Notes: generated by a model from the letters alone, not told the origin. DNA of 49,661 nucleotides from Desulfovibrio sp. (GCA_017450275.1 JAFSVD010000055.1:1-49661), one strand, 5' to 3'; shown: positions 24,187-31,692, counted from the first letter of the stretch. Translations and numbers: made by a program.

Positions 24187-25272
24187 GTGGCGCTTTTTTT
24201 TTGCTTTTGGCTGCATCACTGTGGCGTGTTTGCGCTGCAGACGTTTGGGCGCTTTTTTGGGATGATGCCGAAGCAGCGGTTTTTGCTCGTTTTTTCCCTC
24301 AGCGCTTTGCTGCCAAAAACCCACAACCCGCTGCACAAAATTTTGGGTCTCCCGATAGGGCGGAATCCCCTTGTATTTGTCCACAGCCCCCATCCCCGCG
24401 TTATACGCAGCCAAGGCGAGTTCAGGAGAACCATAGCGGGTGAGCAGTATTCGGAAATAGGCTGCTCCGGCCATGATATTGGCCTTGGGGTCAAAGGGGT
24501 CTTTCAGACCAAGATCCTGTTGCGTGGCTGGCATGATCTGCATAAGCCCTTGAGCGCCCACAGGGGAGACGGCCTTGGGATCAAAATTGGATTCAACTCG
24601 AATCACCGCCCATATCAAGTGGGGATCGAGCCCATAGGTCTTGGCCGCATTCTCAATCATCGCTTCAACATCTTTGTTGGAGGATAGAAAACGAGAACGC
24701 CCGCCCCCACGCGGCCACCTGCCAGAAGATCGAAGCCTGAGCAGATGCGCTGAAGGGGACAGGGCGTAGAGATCGGTTATGCCAAGCTGCGCTAAATAGG
24801 CACGCGCTGAGAGTTCCGCCTGGTCTTTGTGCGGCATGGTGTTGGGCTGTTTGGCCTCACGGATCACAAAAACACGACGCGCGGATTTTGGTTTTTGCTG
24901 GGTGCTTCGCCAGGCATGAACAAGGCTGGCAACAATCGATTCCTGCTCAGTGGCTTCCGCAGGATGCAAATGGATGCGTGTTGGAAGCACATTGTTCGTT
25001 TCACTCGTATGCCATAGAATCCTGGGTCCCAAGGCACCTTTCCCGTATCGATCGTCGATTACGGGGTGGGAGGAAGCCTTTTGCGCAAGCGATGCCTTCT
25101 CGTTTTTTTTCAAAAGCGAGACAAAGGACTCATCCACAATCAAGGCAACCGTGGTTACGGTCTTGACAACGTCCTTCGGAACCTCTCGCTCAACAGGCTT
25201 TTTGGCACAGCTCACAAGCCCCAGAGCCACCAGAAAGGAGACGAGGATCCTGTGGCTCCAATCAGTCTTCAT
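24184..25272 (-). CDS. Lytic transglycosylase lipoprotein (SLT family), T3SS-linked
   Basis: 362 aa. The start at ATG 25272 gives a lipoprotein signal (HRILVSFLVALGLVSC) with Cys at the lipobox. The N-terminal 190 residues are unassigned. The C-terminal SLT domain (about 205-315) has the catalytic Glu227 in WAVIRVESNFDP, followed by GAQGLMQIMPAT and LALAAYNAGMGAV. A basic Lys/His-rich tail ends it. It cleaves peptidoglycan glycan strands, and such enzymes (IpgF, EtgA type) open the wall for T3SS assembly. It overlaps the anti-sigma kinase by 11 bp and so forms one operon with the STAS and kinase genes. No independent ribosome site is seen. Confidence 0.9.
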   Translation of the reverse strand: MKTDWSHRILVSFLVALGLVSCAKKPVEREVPKDVVKTVTTVALIVDESFVSLLKKNEKASLAQKASSHPVIDDRYGKGALGPRILWHTSETNNVLPTRIHLHPAEATEQESIVASLVHAWRSTQQKPKSARRVFVIREAKQPNTMPHKDQAELSARAYLAQLGITDLYALSPSAHLLRLRSSGRWPRGGGRSRFLSSNKDVEAMIENAAKTYGLDPHLIWAVIRVESNFDPKAVSPVGAQGLMQIMPATQQDLGLKDPFDPKANIMAGAAYFRILLTRYGSPELALAAYNAGMGAVDKYKGIPPYRETQNFVQRVVGFWQQSAEGKNEQKPLLRHHPKKAPKRLQRKHATVMQPKAKKKRH

Positions 25273-25699
25273 GCACGGAAAAATACACTTCGACGGTATT
25301 GCTGCCGTCTGACCCACTGTAGGCGTAATGACTCGTGATGTGCTTCACTAAATGCACACCAAGCCCCCCTATCTCCCGTTCCTCAACGCTAAGGGATGTG
25401 TCTGGCGTTGCTATCTGACGAAACGGATCAAAGGGGCGCCCCCAATCCTTGATCCACACACCAAATTGATCCTCGCCATCCAAATTGACCCAACGACAGC
25501 CTAAGAGAAAAACAGGAGGGTCGGTTTGTTTGGCACTGATGTCTGGATAGGCATAGTTCACAATATTGATCAGCAATTCCTCAACCGCCAACTCGACATG
25601 GGAGGCTAAAGCAGCATGCTTCTCGCCAAGTTGGGAACGCAAAAAGTCCATTGCCTTTGGAATAAAATCCATGCTTGCCGTAAAAGTCTGCTCAGGCAT
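25262..25699 (-). CDS. RsbW/BtrW-like anti-sigma factor serine kinase
   Basis: 145 aa, HATPase_c GHKL domain. The N-box is HVELAVEELLINIVNYAY and the ATP lid region is KDWGRPFDPF plus EIGGLGVHLVKHI. In Rsb/Btr systems such a kinase binds a sigma factor or other target and phosphorylates the STAS protein. It overlaps the STAS gene by 8 bp, so the two are made together. No sigma factor gene is adjacent, and the target is unknown. Confidence 0.92.
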   Translation of the reverse strand: MPEQTFTASMDFIPKAMDFLRSQLGEKHAALASHVELAVEELLINIVNYAYPDISAKQTDPPVFLLGCRWVNLDGEDQFGVWIKDWGRPFDPFRQIATPDTSLSVEEREIGGLGVHLVKHITSHYAYSGSDGSNTVEVYFSVHED

Positions 25700-26045
25700 T
25701 GCCGCCTCCTGTCTGGAGCGCGGCTATCCCCGCATTGCGATCGGCAAAAACCTTGAGCATACGGTCAAAACCAGAAATACGAAAGACTTCGGTGACCATG
25801 GGCTGCAAACTGCAAAAGGCCAAGCCGCCCTTCTTTGCCATAGCTTTCTTGGCGAGCCCAAGAAGGCTTCGAAGGCCTGCTGAGCTGATATAAACCAAAT
25901 CGGTCATATCAACTAAGATACGGTTTTCCCCTTCTTGCAAAATTTTTTGCGCTTTTTCGTCAAAGTCTGCGGTTGTGGTGGCATCCATTCTGCCACTCAA
26001 GGCCATAACCGTGCACGCCGTATCCTTGCTGACCGTAATATCCAT
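25692..26045 (-). CDS. STAS anti-anti-sigma factor (RsbV/BtrV-like)
   Basis: 117 aa. ATG 26045 is chosen (GGGGGAG just upstream) since the STAS fold begins MDITVSKDTACTVMALSGRMDA. The phosphorylation site region is DLVYISSAGLRSLLGL, with two consecutive serines as in RsbV-type proteins. It is first in an operon with the kinase and the lytic transglycosylase, and is a likely substrate of the phosphatase at 22162 and the kinase at 25262. Confidence 0.92.
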   Translation of the reverse strand: MDITVSKDTACTVMALSGRMDATTTADFDEKAQKILQEGENRILVDMTDLVYISSAGLRSLLGLAKKAMAKKGGLAFCSLQPMVTEVFRISGFDRMLKVFADRNAGIAALQTGGGNA

Positions 26046-26137
26046 TTCTCCCCCGTGAGTATCGAGATAGACGCATTGGGCATTATTCAAGAGCGTATGC
26101 ATACGCAACGCTTCCCCAATGCGTATATCGCCTGCTA

Positions 26138-27724
26138 TCACGAAATGTCAAAATATTCGAGTCCTCGAGAACGCCGTTGCTGATCCCCGGACTCCTGGCC
26201 GGAATTTTCCACCGTCACACGCACCCGCTCTCCCCGCGTCTCTAACGCAGCCACAAGCGATTGCTGCCCTTGCACGGCTGTCTGGAAGGCCTGGGCATTG
26301 GCGCAGAGCACTTTCACGGCCAGCTGCCCATCGTTCCCCCGAACAATCGAAAACTCCGTTCCCTTCAAGGTTCCTTCGCCAAGCGTGATCCGAACTTCCT
26401 GCTCACCGTTCTTGCTTTCAGACACTAAAATTTGCGAAGCGATCTTTTCCGCCATATCGACGAGATTGTTCGCAGCAGGTGCTTGTGGGGGTGGCGGCGG
26501 TGCTGCCGCTTCCATGCGATTGGCAAAAAGATTGTCGATCAAGGATGTGTTGGATGGCATGGTGTGCAACGGCAGCCCATCCTCCCCTTCGAGCGTCTCA
26601 ACGTATTCTGCCATACGCACATTGGCCTGCTCGCTTGAGACTCCCTCGGGCTTCCTTGTCCCAGCCATAGCAAAGGCATGCGATGTCGTCTTTTCTGTGC
26701 TTGCCTGCATCGCGTTGCCCACTGCCTCAAACGGGCTCTGTCTTGTCTTTTCTGCAGCCAGCTGCCCTGCACTCTCAAAGCCCATTTGTGCCTTGTTTTG
26801 CCCTGCCTCAAACGGACTCTGTATTGTCTTTTCTGCTGCCAGCTGCCCTGCTCTCTCAAAGCCCGTTTCTAGCTTGGTTTGCCCTGCTTCAAAGGGACTC
26901 TGTGTCGTCTTTTCTGCAGCCAGCTGTCCTGCACTCTCAAAGCCCATTTGTGCCTTATTTTGCCCTGCCTCAAACGGGCTCTGTATTGTCTTTTCTGCTG
27001 CCAGCTGCCCTGCTCTCTCAAAGCCCGTTTCTAGCTTGGTTTGCCCTGCTTCAAAGGGACTCTGCGTCGTCTTTTCTGCTGCGGGCTGTGTCTGGGTCAA
27101 GAGCTGCGATGCTTTGCCCGCTGCTTCAAAGGGATTTTGCGTTGTCTTGTCTGCTGCGGGCTGCGTCTGGGTTAAGAGCTGCGATGCCTTGCCCGCTGCT
27201 TCAAAGGGGCTCTGTGTCGTCTTTTCTGCCACAAGCTGGCCTGCTTCAAACGGCCTTTGCTCTCCCTTGAAAACAGCTGTGTCAGGGGCACCAGCTTTGG
27301 CGCGTTCGGAAGCAAGAGACACAGAGGATGCATCAAAACCTCCTGCTGAATCTGCCTGCTTTGCTGAAAAAGCCCCCCGATCAAGACGACACATGCCATC
27401 CTGGCAGGATGCTTCGGCAAAAAGCGTATGAGAGGCGCTCTGTGGTGCATCGGAAGGGGCTGCTTGATGCGATTGGGTATCTCTCTGCTTTGCCCCCAAA
27501 TCAAGACGACACATCCCATCCTGACAGTGTGCGCCTTCATGTGGCTTGGGTAAAAAAGGAAGGGACATGCCTTCGTCATTTTCTGCCAAAGGATTGTTCT
27601 GCCCCTCAAACAAGGACGAAAAGTGCGCTACCTCCTCAGGAGAAGGATTGATGGCCTGGCTTGGGATGGCGTCCCTGAGACCTTGGCCTACCTGAGAGGG
27701 GCGATTGGCTGTATCGATTTGCAT
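26138..27724 (-). CDS. sctP: Needle-length/switch protein SctP (YscP-like) with internal ruler repeats
   Basis: About 528 aa. ATG 27724 begins MQIDTANRPSQVG, and upstream in-frame codons are unlikely starts. The N-terminal part has a duplicated CQDGMCRLD motif. Residues about 166-348 are tandem repeats: two 25-residue units then four 27-residue units (pattern AEKTxQSPFEAGQ...GFExAGQLA) plus a partial. A Pro-rich stretch (PPPPPQAP) precedes the C-terminal FliK/T3S4-like domain (about 420-510: EVRITLGEGTLKGTEFSIV and SLVAALETRGERVRV). FliK/YscP proteins set needle length and switch substrate class. Location next to sctL and the repeat architecture support this. It is 80 bp downstream of sctL. 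Confidence 0.85.
   Translation of the reverse strand: MQIDTANRPSQVGQGLRDAIPSQAINPSPEEVAHFSSLFEGQNNPLAENDEGMSLPFLPKPHEGAHCQDGMCRLDLGAKQRDTQSHQAAPSDAPQSASHTLFAEASCQDGMCRLDRGAFSAKQADSAGGFDASSVSLASERAKAGAPDTAVFKGEQRPFEAGQLVAEKTTQSPFEAAGKASQLLTQTQPAADKTTQNPFEAAGKASQLLTQTQPAAEKTTQSPFEAGQTKLETGFERAGQLAAEKTIQSPFEAGQNKAQMGFESAGQLAAEKTTQSPFEAGQTKLETGFERAGQLAAEKTIQSPFEAGQNKAQMGFESAGQLAAEKTRQSPFEAVGNAMQASTEKTTSHAFAMAGTRKPEGVSSEQANVRMAEYVETLEGEDGLPLHTMPSNTSLIDNLFANRMEAAAPPPPPQAPAANNLVDMAEKIASQILVSESKNGEQEVRITLGEGTLKGTEFSIVRGNDGQLAVKVLCANAQAFQTAVQGQQSLVAALETRGERVRVTVENSGQESGDQQRRSRGLEYFDIS
26675..27229 (-). repeat. Tandem coding repeats in sctP
   Basis: Near-identical DNA repeats with a 162-bp superunit (two 81-bp units) present twice, preceded by two 75-bp units. 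They code for the ruler-like region. The high DNA identity, including silent sites, suggests recent expansion and allows length change by recombination. Confidence 0.9.
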
Positions 27725-27804
27725 ACAAATACTTCCTCTTGAGTACAAAAAACCAAGACATAACCGTCCACAGGCAAAAGATGTGTGCAGAACACAGAGA
27801 AAGC

Positions 27805-28425
27805 TTAGCCCTCGCCAATCTTGGCATGCAAGGCGTGCTCAATCGCAGCGAGCTGGACAGAAAGGCTGGCATCAACCACCCCCATCTCGCTCTCAAGCAC
27901 GCAGTCACCCTCGGAAAGATGCGTATCAGCAACCAGTTCAATGCCTCGTGCTGAGGACACACGAGCCAGCATCGGAGCAAGCGCCTCCCGCACATTCGGT
28001 TCATCAGAAGGGCAGACTCTGATCACAACCCGCTGCCGCCCGCGCACCTGGTCGAGCGCTGTTCGCACAACACCGACAATCCGTTCTTTGGCATCGATAT
28101 CGCCAATAATTTTCCGCACAGTGCTTGTCACCACATCCACGATCTGCTGTTCCAATCCCTGGAGGTATTCCACGGCCTGCATGCCGGTTTCAAGCATCTT
28201 TTCCGCCTGCTCCATACGGCCTTCGATTAAGCCGTCTTCATAGCCTTCTTTGTGGCGTTCCTGATACACGCGCTCAGCGTCCTCTTTGATGGCTTGCGCC
28301 TCCTCGCGGGCATGGGCGAGCAAATTGTGCGCCTCAATGAGCTTTGCGTACTCTTCGGCTTTGAGTATGCGCGTTCCAGGGGCTGGCGCAAGGGTATCTC
28401 CAAGAGCGTGAAAGACATTTCCCAC
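27805..28425 (-). CDS. sctL: T3SS stator protein SctL (YscL/FliH family)
   Basis: 206 aa. GTG 28425 is chosen (GGGAGG 7 nt upstream); a TTG 15 nt earlier is also possible. The middle is a charged coiled coil (AREEAQAIKEDAERVYQER, GYEDGLIEGRMEQAEKML) with the GxxxG-like spacing of FliH/YscL. The C-terminal domain (VVDVVTSTVRKIIGD, VVIRVCPSDEPNV, LVADTHLSEGDCVLESEMGVVDASL) is typical. It holds the SctN ATPase at the cytosolic sorting platform with SctK and SctQ. sctP follows downstream. A weak sigma54-type promoter may lie at 28664-28680. Confidence 0.92.
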   Translation of the reverse strand: MGNVFHALGDTLAPAPGTRILKAEEYAKLIEAHNLLAHAREEAQAIKEDAERVYQERHKEGYEDGLIEGRMEQAEKMLETGMQAVEYLQGLEQQIVDVVTSTVRKIIGDIDAKERIVGVVRTALDQVRGRQRVVIRVCPSDEPNVREALAPMLARVSSARGIELVADTHLSEGDCVLESEMGVVDASLSVQLAAIEHALHAKIGEG

Positions 28426-28663
28426 CAAAAAACCTCCCAATCGACGAATGCCGTAACCGTTTTATTGTATGCCAATTTGAGTACAACTCTCAAAATCGAA
28501 GCAAGCGTCCTGCTTACGCCACAGAGTCAGCGGCCATATTCCTTACAGTGGCATAATTCGAGCTTGCCAATACCTGCCAACGCCTTTGCTGCTTCACCGA
28601 TTCGTACTCTGAGCACAGTTTTGGCATGGTCACACCTTCGACAAACAAAGCCATAGCCCTTTC

Positions 28664-28680
28664 TGCAAAAACTATGCTTT
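28664..28680 (-). promoter_or_regulatory. Weak sigma54-like promoter toward sctL
   Basis: The minus strand reads AAGCATAGTTTTTGCA. It matches the -24/-12 consensus except that the critical GG is AG. It would face sctL about 240 nt ahead, with the paired motif at 28780-28837 suitably upstream. Confidence 0.35.
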
Positions 28681-28779
28681 ATACAGAAAGACCTTCTCCC
28701 CTCCCCATTTGCTGCGTCCCTTTCAATGCCCTCTCCCCTCAGCACGCACAATACCAATATTGAAAACAACATTCAAATT

Positions 28780-28837
28780 CATTTGTGACGAAAGCACAAC
28801 AAAAACGTCATCAGAGCTCATCATTAATGACGAAATG
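28780..28837 (+). promoter_or_regulatory. Paired upstream activator motif in the sctL / plus-operon gap
   Basis: Copies are CATTTGTGACGAA (28780-28792) and ATCATTAATGACGAAATG (28820-28837), 42 bp apart. The second lies in a dyad framed by GAGC and GCTC. They sit 80-125 bp upstream of the -12 of the strong promoter at 28895 and could also serve the weaker divergent one. Confidence 0.6.
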
Positions 28838-28894
28838 CTCCGCACGCTTTCCGCAAATATCCTATATACTGCCCGTCTTCAAACGAGCGCGCCT

Positions 28895-28910
28895 TGGCAT
28901 ACGCTTTGCT
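28895..28910 (+). promoter_or_regulatory. Sigma54 (-24/-12) promoter
   Basis: TGGCATACGCTTTGCT matches the consensus TGGCAYRNNNNTTGCW fully, with GG-N10-GC spacing. The predicted start is near 28921. An intrinsic terminator lies about 110 nt on, before the first T3SS gene of the plus strand at 29290. Confidence 0.7.
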
Positions 28911-28920
28911 TTTCCTGTGA

Positions 28921-29032
28921 CGAGCATGCGAACGCAAAAAAAAGAATCGCCGCTTGAGCATTTTTGCAAAAAACGCTACTTTTCATACATATCAATTTGG
29001 TTGAAACCGCGCCCCTTTATGGGGCGGTTTTT
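28921..29032 (+). ncRNA. Candidate sigma54-dependent small RNA or attenuated leader
   Basis: It runs from the predicted start of the promoter at 28895 to the end of a terminator hairpin, about 112 nt. A frame beginning MRTQKKESP starts only a few nt in and reads through the terminator; it has no ribosome site and is not supported as a gene. It may be a free sRNA or a leader whose terminator is sometimes bypassed to reach 29290. Confidence 0.4.
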
Positions 29033-29036
29033 AGCA
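29004..29036 (+). terminator. Intrinsic terminator / attenuator
   Basis: AAACC(GC)GCCCC pairs with GGGGCGGTTT around TTTAT with a 2-nt bulge, followed by a T-run. A second inverted repeat (GCCGGGTATAT with ATATCCCGGC, about 29043-29094) follows. From 29095 to 29289 I see no gene or clear promoter. Confidence 0.7.
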
Positions 29037-29289
29037 TATTTCTGCCGGGTATATCCTGGCGGAACTAAAAAACGGGCTTCGTCAATATCCCGGCGATGCG
29101 GTCATAGGCACACTGTACCGTGTGTATGCGTTTCTATAAGCGCACAGCGAAGGAGCATGCTATCGCATGACGTCAGGACTTCGTGGGTGAACTGCAAGCC
29201 TCGTCCCCTTGTGGGTCGGGGTGATTGACAGTGTTGCATGCCATTGTCTCTTTTTGGCCATACACCAATTTTAACGCAGGAAGCAACCA

Positions 29290-29517
29290 ATGAGTCCATC
29301 CAATATCGAAACCCAGAATGCATCCCTTGACCGCATCAAACAAGAGATTTCCCACCTGGAAGAACAAGAAAAACAGTTGCGCAAGACGCTGAATCTTGCT
29401 GACGGTGAGCCTCTCCCTGATGTCACCATGACACCTGAACTGGCCGCGATGCTCGCTCAGTCAAAGGCCAACGCAGCCAAGGCTGGGGCAGACCGTGCAG
29501 CCAAAACGCTTCAATAG
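29290..29517 (+). CDS. Small helical T3SS-island protein A (75 aa)
   Basis: Unknown function. AGGAAG lies 6 nt before the ATG. An N-terminal charged coiled coil (HLEEQEKQLRKTL) is followed by MTPELAAMLAQSKANAAKAG. It is clearly paralogous to the next gene at 29555: EKQLRK, a Pro-turn, MTPE/LTPE and an Ala-rich tail align. It is the first gene of the plus-strand T3SS run. Size and helicity would suit a small chaperone, an early substrate or a structural adaptor. Confidence 0.7.
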   Translation: MSPSNIETQNASLDRIKQEISHLEEQEKQLRKTLNLADGEPLPDVTMTPELAAMLAQSKANAAKAGADRAAKTLQ

Positions 29518-29554
29518 CCTGTGACAATCTTTGTAGAGGAAAAGGATAATCTCT

Positions 29555-29851
29555 ATGTTTACAGAAGAAGATCTTAAACGGCAAAATGAAGAGTTCGAAA
29601 AAATTCAAGAAGAATTTGCTCGACTCCAAGAAATGGAAAAGCAGCTCCGAAAGAACATGGGTCTCCCCGAAGAGGGAGGCATTCCTGAGGCGACACTGAC
29701 CCCTGAAATCGAAGCCACCTTCGAAGAGGCCAAGGCCAGAGCTGCTCGGGAAGGAGCTGCCCGTGCCACGCAATTCCAAAGTCAGGCACAAACAACCACA
29801 GCTGCTCCTCTTCATCCTGGAAGACGCCGTGCGGGTATTGTTCGGTTATAA
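29555..29851 (+). CDS. Small helical T3SS-island protein B (98 aa), paralogue of A
   Basis: Unknown function. AAGGA lies 8 nt before the ATG. It has an acidic coiled coil (EEFEKIQEEFARLQEMEKQL), then LTPEIEATFEEAKARAAREGAARA, and a Gln/Thr- and Arg-rich tail absent from protein A. The 37-bp spacing shows it arose by tandem duplication in the same operon. A hairpin follows. Confidence 0.7.
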   Translation: MFTEEDLKRQNEEFEKIQEEFARLQEMEKQLRKNMGLPEEGGIPEATLTPEIEATFEEAKARAAREGAARATQFQSQAQTTTAAPLHPGRRRAGIVRL

Positions 29852-29864
29852 ATTGACGGCGAAA

Positions 29865-29889
29865 AACCCACACTCAAGAGTGTGGGTTA
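29865..29889. terminator. Hairpin, terminator-like mainly on the minus strand
   Basis: AACCCACACT and AGTGTGGGTT around CAAG. The T-run is on the minus-strand side; on the plus strand AAAAGC follows, so plus-strand termination may be weak. Confidence 0.5.
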
Positions 29890-29992
29890 AAAGCATCTTT
29901 GATTTGACAAATATGCGAAATAAAAATGTTTTAATAACAATTAAGGCGAATCCGTTCTTGCTCAAAAACAGAAAAGAGCGGAGTATCATGTA

Positions 29993-30532
29993 ATGACCCT
30001 CCAAGATACCGCCACTCTTTGCGCAAAGCACGACGAAGCATCCGTCTTGTCGGCCATTGCCCAACTCTCAGGTCTCCCCCTTGAAGAGGTCAAAGCCCTG
30101 TATGCCAAGGCCATCAAGGAAGCCAGTTTGGCAAAAACCTTCAATATCCCGGAGCAATCGCTTGAAACAGGCTATACAATGGCCTGCAACCTTCTGGCGA
30201 GTGGACGCTACCACGATGCCCAGACGATGTTTCGTGCCCTGTGCCAATACAAGGTGACGGTTCCAAAATTCTGGTTGGGTCTTGGGTCTTGCCTGGAAAA
30301 ACTGGGTATTTTTCGGGAAGCCGTTTTTTGTTTTGCTCATGCAGCGGATTTGGGAGAACCACTGAACCCAAAACCCCTGTATCTTTTAGCGCAATGCTGT
30401 TTTTCCATGCAGGATGTTGATGCCGCAAAACGAGCGCTTGAGCTGGCCGTTGTCGCTGGTTTGACCAACGATACCGAACATCAGCACTACCGAACCCTCG
30501 CCAAGGAAATGTTGCAGCAACTTCCTGCGTAG
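29993..30532 (+). CDS. SycD/LcrH-like TPR chaperone 1 for translocators
   Basis: 179 aa, class II T3SS chaperone. TPR-type helices run from about residue 60: YTMACNLLASGRYHDAQTMFRALC, FWLGLGSCLEKLGIFREAVFCFAHAADLG and PLYLLAQCCFSMQDVDAAKRALELA match the LcrH/SycD pattern. GGAG stands 9 nt before the ATG. It lies just upstream of the two translocator genes, as chaperone genes usually do, and should hold SctE and/or SctB in the cytosol before export. Confidence 0.9.
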   Translation: MTLQDTATLCAKHDEASVLSAIAQLSGLPLEEVKALYAKAIKEASLAKTFNIPEQSLETGYTMACNLLASGRYHDAQTMFRALCQYKVTVPKFWLGLGSCLEKLGIFREAVFCFAHAADLGEPLNPKPLYLLAQCCFSMQDVDAAKRALELAVVAGLTNDTEHQHYRTLAKEMLQQLPA

Positions 30533-30599
30533 CTGAATACAAAAAAGACACCCCATATACGGAGGATGACGCAGAAAACCCTCTGCGTTCAAAACGACT

Positions 30600-31634
30600 A
30601 TGTCACAGATTCAAAATACGACCGATGCGGCCTCATTAGCAGAACAACTCCAACAACTTCTCAACCTCACAGATACAACAGAGGTCGCCTTAAAGGAGTT
30701 GCAGTCAAAGACGAACACATCCGAGCTTCCTCCCGATATCAAGGAGGCTATGGAGAAGCTCCAAAAACAATTCGCAGACCTACCACAGCTCAAAGAGCCA
30801 GGCATGTATGCGGGAAATACTGTCTTGGATCTTGAGATATTGATCAAAGCGATCGGCGATCAAGTACGACAATCGGAGACAAAAAGCGGTATTGCCTCAA
30901 TCAAGGCCAATACCCAGCAAATGGAAATAAAAAATCAGGAAAAGCTCGAAAAAGTTCAAGAACAGTTGGAAAAGACCAAAAACGCCAGCATCTGGGACAA
31001 AATCGCAACGGTCTTTAAGGCTATTGCCGCTGTTGCCACCCTGATTGCCGGGGCAGTTATGATCGCAACGGGCGTTGGCTCTATCGGCGGCGCGGCCATG
31101 ATTGCCGTTGGTATATCGCTCGCCGACAACCTCCTCAATACGATCGGGGAAATGACAACAGGCCATGGCTTTGGCATATCAGGTTTCATCGCATGGGGCG
31201 TTGGTGCCATATCAGGCAGCGAGGAGGCTGAATCGTGGACACGACTGGGGCTTGGACTCGCCATAGGAATCGGATGCGCTATTGTCACGTGTGGCGCAGG
31301 GGCTGCGTCGCAGGCTGACAAGATAGCCAAGATAGCCACGATCGTGCAAAAGGCTGCTGCCATAACCCAGACAACAGCCGGCGCTGCCGGCGCGGTGTCG
31401 AGCGCGGTCAGTGCGGTCTATACCTATGAGGGTTCAAAGGCTGTTGCTGAGCAGAAGCGCTTGGAAGCTATTTTGGAAAATATGAATATGATGAACGAAC
31501 TGATCAACAAGCATTTGAAAGCAGTGCTTGAAGACAGCCAGAACGTTGCCAACAGCGTGAAGGAAATCATCGACAATAATGTCGAGGCGCAGACAGCGAT
31601 CATCACCGGCGGTGGCGGAGCAGCTATGGCCTAA
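30600..31634 (+). CDS. sctE: Major hydrophobic translocator SctE (YopB/IpaB-like)
   Basis: 344 aa. An amphipathic N-terminus and a coiled coil at about 100-128 (EKLEKVQEQLEKTK) lead to a long hydrophobic region at about 137-175 (AAVATLIAGAVMIATGVGSI) and a second at about 191-237 (GLGLAIGIGCAIVTCGAGAA). A C-terminal helical part ends in GGGGAAMA. Two membrane segments with this layout are typical of the pore-forming translocator inserted in the host membrane. It lies between a SycD-like chaperone and the SctB gene. The ribosome site is weak. Confidence 0.88.
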   Translation: MSQIQNTTDAASLAEQLQQLLNLTDTTEVALKELQSKTNTSELPPDIKEAMEKLQKQFADLPQLKEPGMYAGNTVLDLEILIKAIGDQVRQSETKSGIASIKANTQQMEIKNQEKLEKVQEQLEKTKNASIWDKIATVFKAIAAVATLIAGAVMIATGVGSIGGAAMIAVGISLADNLLNTIGEMTTGHGFGISGFIAWGVGAISGSEEAESWTRLGLGLAIGIGCAIVTCGAGAASQADKIAKIATIVQKAAAITQTTAGAAGAVSSAVSAVYTYEGSKAVAEQKRLEAILENMNMMNELINKHLKAVLEDSQNVANSVKEIIDNNVEAQTAIITGGGGAAMA

Positions 31635-31692
31635 ATCTGTACATCTGACACAACGAGCCAATCAACCGCATTACCTGCCAAAGGAGAAAACC

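Noticed and set aside
26675-27229. Tandem repeats as a CRISPR array
   Set aside because: The repeats are in-frame protein-coding units with no variable spacers.
26298-27431. 377-aa open frame on the plus strand over sctP
   Set aside because: It is the antisense of the repeat region. The minus strand has the family match, operon context and a plausible start.
27570-27583. AAAATGACGAAG inside sctP as a further activator site
   Set aside because: It is a single copy within coding sequence (Glu-Asn-Asp-Glu) and not upstream of any gene start.
28549-28564. TGGCATAATTCGAGCT as a plus-strand sigma54 promoter
   Set aside because: Spacing is right but the -12 box lacks the TT before GC, it lies on the wrong side of the paired motif, and no gene begins within reach ahead of the stronger promoter at 28895.
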